This document shows positions 50,240 to 53,816 of a stretch of DNA of 53,816 bases, piece after piece. The DNA is from Megasphaera elsdenii (lineage in GTDB: Bacteria > Bacillota > Negativicutes > Veillonellales > Megasphaeraceae), in assembly GCF_020539865.1 (NCBI RefSeq), contig NZ_JAJBQV010000018.1, forward strand, positions 1-53,816, in the 5' to 3' direction. The translations under genes and the position numbers were made by a program. Under the pieces are notes generated by a model. That model saw nothing but the letters and a program-made list of their open reading frames with translations. It did no database searches and had not been told where the DNA came from. Position 1 is the stretch's first letter, and the number at the start of each line of letters is the position of its first letter.

Positions 50240-50806
50240 ATGAAAAAATCAATGTTAGTAGCCGCTTCCCTTTGTGCTTTATTGTCCATTGTATCTATTG
50301 GCGGTTGTAGTAGTGATTCATCTTCTAGTAACTCAAGTAGCTCTCAGCAAACATCGAGTAATGTTTCATCGTCAAATTACAAACTTGTGCTTTCGGATAA
50401 AAGACCAACCAAAATGGCCTATATCGCTATTATTCCTGATTCTTCCGTAACTAAAGACCAGCTTGAAAAAATTAGCCAGGAAGTCTTTGATAAGGCAAAA
50501 AAAGAAAATCCGAAGGCAACTAATTTATTTGTCAGTTTTACTGATACTGATATTGATGGCGTTCCTTATACATACGGTCAAATACAATCCATTAGTGGGA
50601 AAGTATCTGAAAGCCTCAATATAGATAAGGATTGGTCAAAAAAGCCGACAGAACGCGACTATCGAACATATATTTTATACAATAAATTTCTTCAGCAAAA
50701 TCCCAAAGCCAGTTATGAGGACTTCGTCAATTCTTATCAAGATGCCCCCTCAGCTGATGAAATTAAAGCCAGTGTAGAAAAAGTACAAGCATGGATCATG
50801 AAGTGA
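50240..50806 (+). CDS. Lipoprotein of unknown function
   Basis: 188 residues. A lipoprotein signal peptide (KKSMLVAASLCALLSIVSIG then GC) with the lipobox cysteine near residue 23, a Ser-rich linker (SSDSSSSNSSSSQQTSSNVS), then a soluble domain (LEKISQEVFDKAKKENPKA; FVSFTDTDIDGVPYTYGQIQ). It is transcribed with, or directly after, the repressor, as lysogenic-conversion genes often are. It could alter the envelope to block other phages, but nothing in the sequence proves it. Confidence 0.75.
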   Translation: MKKSMLVAASLCALLSIVSIGGCSSDSSSSNSSSSQQTSSNVSSSNYKLVLSDKRPTKMAYIAIIPDSSVTKDQLEKISQEVFDKAKKENPKATNLFVSFTDTDIDGVPYTYGQIQSISGKVSESLNIDKDWSKKPTERDYRTYILYNKFLQQNPKASYEDFVNSYQDAPSADEIKASVEKVQAWIMK

Positions 50807-50854
50807 TTTATTGAATAAACCCATTAATATGATATAAAAATAGGAGGTTTTATC

Positions 50855-51244
50855 ATGGGATTATTTTCACATAACAAAGAAAATGTAGCTCCTGTTTCCC
50901 CTATGGCTTCTGTATTGGGGGAACACTTATTCTACCTTGACGGGCGCGGGGCAAACTTATTTGTCCATGAAAATTGTGTTGTTATTGACCGTACCAAGGG
51001 AGGCTTGATGAATTTAGGAAACCGGACATATAAAATTATTCCTTTCCGATATATCGTTTCTATTCAAGTAAAAGCCACTGGTGCTACAACTGGTTTCATT
51101 GAATTTTCGACTTATGCACACGAATTTACCGAGATGAAAGGTTTTGACCGCGTTAATGATGAAAACACTGTAAACTTTGGCAGCGAAAAATCTGTAGAAG
51201 CATGCCGTAAAATAGTGGAATATATTGTTCCTAAAATTCTTTGA
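50855..51244 (+). CDS. PH-like (DUF4429-type) protein
   Basis: 129 residues behind AGGAGGTTTTATC. GANLFVHENCVVIDRTKGGL, then YRYIVSIQVKATGATTGFIEF-like segments and a final (N/D)xNTVNFGSEKS: this is the pattern of bacterial PH-like domains of the DUF4429/SHOCT type. The function is unknown; such domains are common in phage cargo and stress proteins. Confidence 0.5.
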   Translation: MGLFSHNKENVAPVSPMASVLGEHLFYLDGRGANLFVHENCVVIDRTKGGLMNLGNRTYKIIPFRYIVSIQVKATGATTGFIEFSTYAHEFTEMKGFDRVNDENTVNFGSEKSVEACRKIVEYIVPKIL

Positions 51245-51715
51245 TTGAAGATTCTTTTAATTAAATTCACAAGATATCCAGAAGATCTCTGCCAAATACC
51301 ATCGTAGATAATTTATCTTGCGAAATCCATGGCGTTTTTAACAGATATGCAAAAGATATTCGGAATTTTAAAAGTCTATATTTCCATGGAGGCCATTTAT
51401 GAACGAACTCAAACTATTTGAATTTCAGTATAAATCATTGGTACGGCGTTGTTTATGGCCTGTCCGGTCTGGTAGGGGTCGCCAATTCGGATGTCTATAA
51501 AGACTTGTCTATTTGGGGCGGCCTGTTCATTATTTTCGCTATTTTCTACATTTTCTCTGGAATCAAACAAAAGAAAAGCGATAAAGCAACTCTGTAATCA
51601 TCAAATAACTAAATAATCCGTTTCCACCATTGCTGATATATATACTTACTTGACAATTTAATATTGGAGTTATACAGGGAGCTCGTTGTATAATGGAGTC
51701 AAGGAGGTAGTTGCT
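51245..51715. other. Gene-free stretch with recombination scar
   Basis: About 470 bases. It contains a truncated copy of the start of the BRO-N gene fused to the tail of a membrane protein (see 51388-51597), and about 100 bases before the next gene with no clear feature besides a ribosome binding site at its end. The first 140 bases show nothing I recognise. Confidence 0.5.
51388..51597 (+). pseudogene. Duplicated BRO-N gene start fused to a membrane-protein remnant
   Basis: GGAGGCCATTTATGAACGAACTC and the following bases repeat, almost base for base, the ribosome binding site and first ten codons of the gene at 52674 (MNELKLFE). Similarity then stops. In a different frame the next 150 bases read NHWYGVVYGLSGLVGVANSD then LFIIFAIFYIFSGIKQKKSD, the end of a small membrane protein that has lost its start. 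The join is a recombination scar or deletion. Confidence 0.6.
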
Positions 51716-51886
51716 ATGCTCAAAAATCTTTTTGACTTCAAAAAAAAATATCATGACGTAGAAACTGCCATCATTGATGATAGTCATGAAGTGAATGAGG
51801 CGATTTCTAAGTCAAAAAAGGAGTGGCATAAATGGGATCATTTGACCAAGAAAACGGTATGGATACCGAAAGAAAAATCCCCTTGA
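51716..51886 (+). CDS. Small protein overlapping the DUF6414-like gene
   Basis: 56 residues, start behind AAGGAGGTAGTTGCT. MLKNLFDFKKKYHDVETAII, then ISKSKKEWHKWDHLTKKTVW. Its 3' part overlaps the next start by 55 bases, so the two are translationally linked. The family is unknown. The small partner plus larger protein arrangement is seen in toxin-antitoxin and defence pairs, but I have no motif to support that here. Confidence 0.45.
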   Translation: MLKNLFDFKKKYHDVETAIIDDSHEVNEAISKSKKEWHKWDHLTKKTVWIPKEKSP

Positions 51887-52623
51887 TGGACATTTTATAT
51901 AAGGATACCTACCGAATTGATTCATATCTAGCCCAAATCACCAACGGAACCCTGCGAGGCGTTAAATTACAAAACCACGCTTCCCAGGGTTCTTCTCGTT
52001 CTATAAAAGGCAGCATTAAGATAGCTAGTTTCAACAAAGGAAGTAAAAAGCTGAGTGATTATCTGCAAGAGCAAAATATTGACCCGCATGACCATAGTAT
52101 CATTGAGTTAATGAACATCTTAGACCTGCCTATCTATGATAATTTACCTGAAAAGGCACAAGGAGCCCTTGTCCATATTCATGGTCAACTTTCTATACGT
52201 GATTTCAATGCTTGTGTCGACATAGTTCCTTTCATGGCCAAGAATCGGCAATTATTCAATATAGAAAAACAAGAAGCAACAAACGTGAATAAAATGTTCT
52301 CTGCTATAACTAAGTTTATCCCCATGAATATTGAAGCAGAGTTATCTATGTCTTCTGGCGAAATCGTTCGCGGCATCTTGAAAAGAGATGCAATGTTAGA
52401 CAGCTATAAAGATATTGCGTCGATATATGGAGTAGATCTTCCTGGTGACTGGGATATCGTCGGCATATTAGATACAGGGAAGCCCGCCCCTCGACCGATG
52501 AAAGGCAAGCTTCGTGCGGGATTGGACCAGCTTGCGGCTATGGCCAAGCTCCTATACGACGACCAGTCTTCTAATGGCACCATTATTCCCATATTAATTT
52601 TTAGATGCTTAGAAAAGGGCTAA
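51832..52623 (+). CDS. DUF6414-like protein
   Basis: 263 residues behind AAGGAGTGGCATAA. The opening ILYKDTYRIDSYLAQITNGT is similar to DUF6414 proteins (a 'Y.D..R..SYL.Q...G' start). A Gly/Ser-rich linker, then NIEAELSMSSGEIVRGILKR. No catalytic motif. Proteins of this type occur in mobile islands and near defence genes, but their role is not known to me. It overlaps the small gene before it. Confidence 0.5.
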   Translation: MGSFDQENGMDTERKIPLMDILYKDTYRIDSYLAQITNGTLRGVKLQNHASQGSSRSIKGSIKIASFNKGSKKLSDYLQEQNIDPHDHSIIELMNILDLPIYDNLPEKAQGALVHIHGQLSIRDFNACVDIVPFMAKNRQLFNIEKQEATNVNKMFSAITKFIPMNIEAELSMSSGEIVRGILKRDAMLDSYKDIASIYGVDLPGDWDIVGILDTGKPAPRPMKGKLRAGLDQLAAMAKLLYDDQSSNGTIIPILIFRCLEKG

Positions 52624-52673
52624 TTACCTTGGAATCGCTGAGTTCATAGTTTTTTGTTTTACGGAGGTTATTT

Positions 52674-53486
52674 ATGAACGAACTCAAACTTTTTGAATCA
52701 CAATATATACGCTCTGTATGGAATCCAGACGAGGAACAATGGTATTATTCTGTTATTGATGTCATAGCGGCACTGACAGACAGCTCAGACCCTCGGAATT
52801 ATTGGAAAGTATTGAAAAGCCGATTAAAAAAAGAGGGGAATGAAACGGTTACAAATTGTAACCGTTTGAAACTTCAGGCGGCTGACGGCAAAATGCGTCT
52901 TACAGATGTAGCCAACACGGAAGAACTTCTTCGAATCATACAGTCCGTTCCATCGCCTAAAGCCGAGCCCTTCAAACTTTGGTTGGCGCAAACTGGTGCT
53001 GATCATCTTCTGGATCTTGCCGATGCGAAAAAACTGCAAGAAGAAATCGACACGCGGATACGGGCTCGCGATGACGTCCGCGAACATAATAAATCGCTGG
53101 CGAAGGCGGCCCAAGATGCCGGTGTTTCGACAAATCAAGAATTTGCAAGATTCCAGAACAGCGGTTATATGGGGCTGTACGATGGAGAAACAGCAGCCGC
53201 CATTAAACGCCGCAAGGGATTAAAGAAAAGCGAAGATATTTTAGATAATATGGGCAGTGAAGAATTGGGCGCCAACCTCTTTCGCATTACACAGGCAGAA
53301 GCCAAATTACGGCGTGAAAATATTCAGTCCAAAGAAGAAGCCAATAAAGCTCACTTCGAAGTCGGATATACCGTCCGCAAGGCTATCGAATCATTAGGCG
53401 GAACCATGCCAGAAGACCTCCCTACTCCTGATAAAAGCATCAAGCAGATTGAACACGAAAGAAAAAACCAACTGAAGAAAAAATAA
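52674..53486 (+). CDS. BRO-N/DinD-like protein
   Basis: 270 residues. The N-terminal BRO-N domain reads IRSVWNPDEEQWYYSVIDVI, then SDPRNYWKVLKSRLKKEG and KLWLAQTGADHLLDLADAKK. The C-terminal 130 residues are helical (KAHFEVGYTVRKAIESLGGT) and end in a Lys-rich tail. The layout is that of DinD, a SOS-induced protein that disassembles RecA filaments; BRO-N proteins are also phage antirepressors. The ATG at 52674 follows CGGAGGTTATTT. Confidence 0.75.
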   Translation: MNELKLFESQYIRSVWNPDEEQWYYSVIDVIAALTDSSDPRNYWKVLKSRLKKEGNETVTNCNRLKLQAADGKMRLTDVANTEELLRIIQSVPSPKAEPFKLWLAQTGADHLLDLADAKKLQEEIDTRIRARDDVREHNKSLAKAAQDAGVSTNQEFARFQNSGYMGLYDGETAAAIKRRKGLKKSEDILDNMGSEELGANLFRITQAEAKLRRENIQSKEEANKAHFEVGYTVRKAIESLGGTMPEDLPTPDKSIKQIEHERKNQLKKK

Positions 53487-53507
53487 AACGAAAGGATGAA
53501 TCCTACG

Positions 53508-53720
53508 ATGAAGAAACTTACCTTGTTTCTGACTATGATCTGCGTATTGTCCTCGGCCGGCACAGCCTTTGCCGCCGACTACCTGGGCAATCCTCGCTCC
53601 ATGAAATTCCATTACACAACCTGTCGTACCATCAAACATCCCGAAAACTTCGTACCTATCGAGTCTCGCGATGAAGCCCTTGCCGAAGGATATGTACCTT
53701 GCGGCGTATGTAAGCCGTGA
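53508..53720 (+). CDS. Exported small protein with a sunset/Ada-like metal-binding domain
   Basis: 70 residues. A Sec signal peptide (KKLTLFLTMICVLSSAGTAF then AA) and a mature part: YLGNPRSMKFHYTTCRTIKH, then YVPCGVCKP. The spacing HxxxC...CxxC is that of the metal-binding 'sunset' domain seen in some nucleases and Ada-like proteins. It would act in the periplasm. The start at 53508 follows GAAAGGATGAATCCTACG. Confidence 0.65.
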   Translation: MKKLTLFLTMICVLSSAGTAFAADYLGNPRSMKFHYTTCRTIKHPENFVPIESRDEALAEGYVPCGVCKP

Positions 53721-53747
53721 CATTAAATATCTTTATGGAGGTGCTAT

Positions 53748-53816
53748 ATGGAAACACAAACAGTGAACGTACTCCCGCCTATAGAGGCGGGAGCTTCCTG
53801 CTTCAACGAGAACAGC
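53748..53816 (+). CDS. Open frame running off the right edge
   Basis: ATG at 53748 behind TGGAGGTGCTAT, 23 codons to the window end (METQTVNVLPPIEAGASCFN). The codons 9-23 coincide with an IS200/IS605-like hairpin, so this is either a real gene start overlapped by the hairpin or a coding accident. I do not recognise the peptide. Confidence 0.3.
   Translation, partial: METQTVNVLPPIEAGASCFNENS
53772..53793. mobile_element. Hairpin resembling the right end of an IS200/IS605 element
   Basis: CTCCCGCCT ATAG AGGCGGGAG (9-bp stem, 4-base loop), followed by GAGCTTCCTGCTTCAAC-like sequence. TnpB-carrying elements commonly end this way, with TTCAA at the right tip and the guide RNA scaffold formed by the hairpin. 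The tnpB gene itself is not visible in this part, so it may be a remnant. Confidence 0.45.

Larger units (their letters stand above)
15142..53720. mobile_element. Prophage with lambda-like head, P2-like contractile tail, and Rep/ParAB genes (right end not seen)
   Basis: The left boundary is the tRNA-Leu scar. Lysis, fibre, tail, head, early and repressor modules follow in a continuous order. The right boundary is not in the window: no second tRNA-Leu sequence appears before the end. The region right of the repressor (50240-53720) has accessory genes that could be phage cargo or a neighbouring island. The modules are listed individually. Confidence 0.85.

Noticed and set aside
1..53816. CRISPR array
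   Set aside because: No regularly spaced direct repeats with unique spacers were seen anywhere; the only tandem repeats are the three 10-mers at 39881-39910.

Overview
The window looks like a chromosome segment of a Gram-negative firmicute (Negativicutes; Megasphaera or a close relative is my best guess). It carries a large prophage. The taxonomic call is inference from gene content: an mreBCD-mrdA-minD-rodA cluster with RNase G and the paired radical-SAM/DUF2344 genes, plus ribosome binding sites of the strong AGGAGG type.

Positions 1-210 hold the 5' end of a minus-strand IS200/IS605-type tnpB and a hairpin that resembles the end of such an element. The element has removed the 3' end of a Wadjet JetD-like Toprim gene (274-1038). 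Next is a diguanylate cyclase gene broken by two frameshifts (1120-2761). From 13994 down to 2822, all on the minus strand, runs the envelope and cell-shape cluster mreB-mreC-mreD-mrdA(PBP2)-minD-rodA. It is followed by a radical-SAM pair, a precorrin-2 C20-methyltransferase and RNase G. An ECF-transporter S component with its own promoter and structured leader lies at 14145-14774.

The prophage begins at a 3' fragment of tRNA-Leu(UAG) at 15142-15197, which I read as an attachment-site scar. The restored tRNA should lie beyond the right edge of the window. Late genes run leftward on the minus strand. The head module keeps the gene order of lambda (Nu1, A, W, B, C, D, E, FI position, FII, Z, U position; 39380 to 31048). 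It is joined to a P2/Mu-like contractile tail (sheath, tube, E/E' chaperone with a -1 slippery site, tape measure, X, D, V, U, W, J, I; 30817 to 21371), followed by tail-fibre genes and a lysis cassette (holin, amidase). A plus-strand tyrosine recombinase truncated at its 3' end sits head-to-head with tail-fibre genes. Next to it lies an orphan alternative fibre C-terminus. Upstream of the terminase is an untranslated stretch with a candidate cos site, a 12-bp perfect hairpin and three tandem 10-bp repeats abutting a -10 box. A sigma-region-4-like (ArpU-type) gene next to it is the likely late activator.

The early region (40338-49448, mostly minus strand) encodes a small HUH rolling-circle-type Rep, an HNH protein, a ParA/ParB partition pair, zinc-ribbon proteins, a LysM membrane protein, HTH regulators and several small membrane proteins. 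Rep plus ParAB suggests phage-plasmid ancestry. The lysogeny switch is a Cro-like gene (49257-49448) facing a LexA/CI-like S24 repressor (49613-50224) across an operator array. Plus-strand accessory genes follow: a lipoprotein, a PH-like protein, a DUF6414-like pair, a BRO-N/DinD-like protein, a small exported protein, and a scar that duplicates the start of the BRO-N gene. The window ends in another IS200/IS605-like hairpin.
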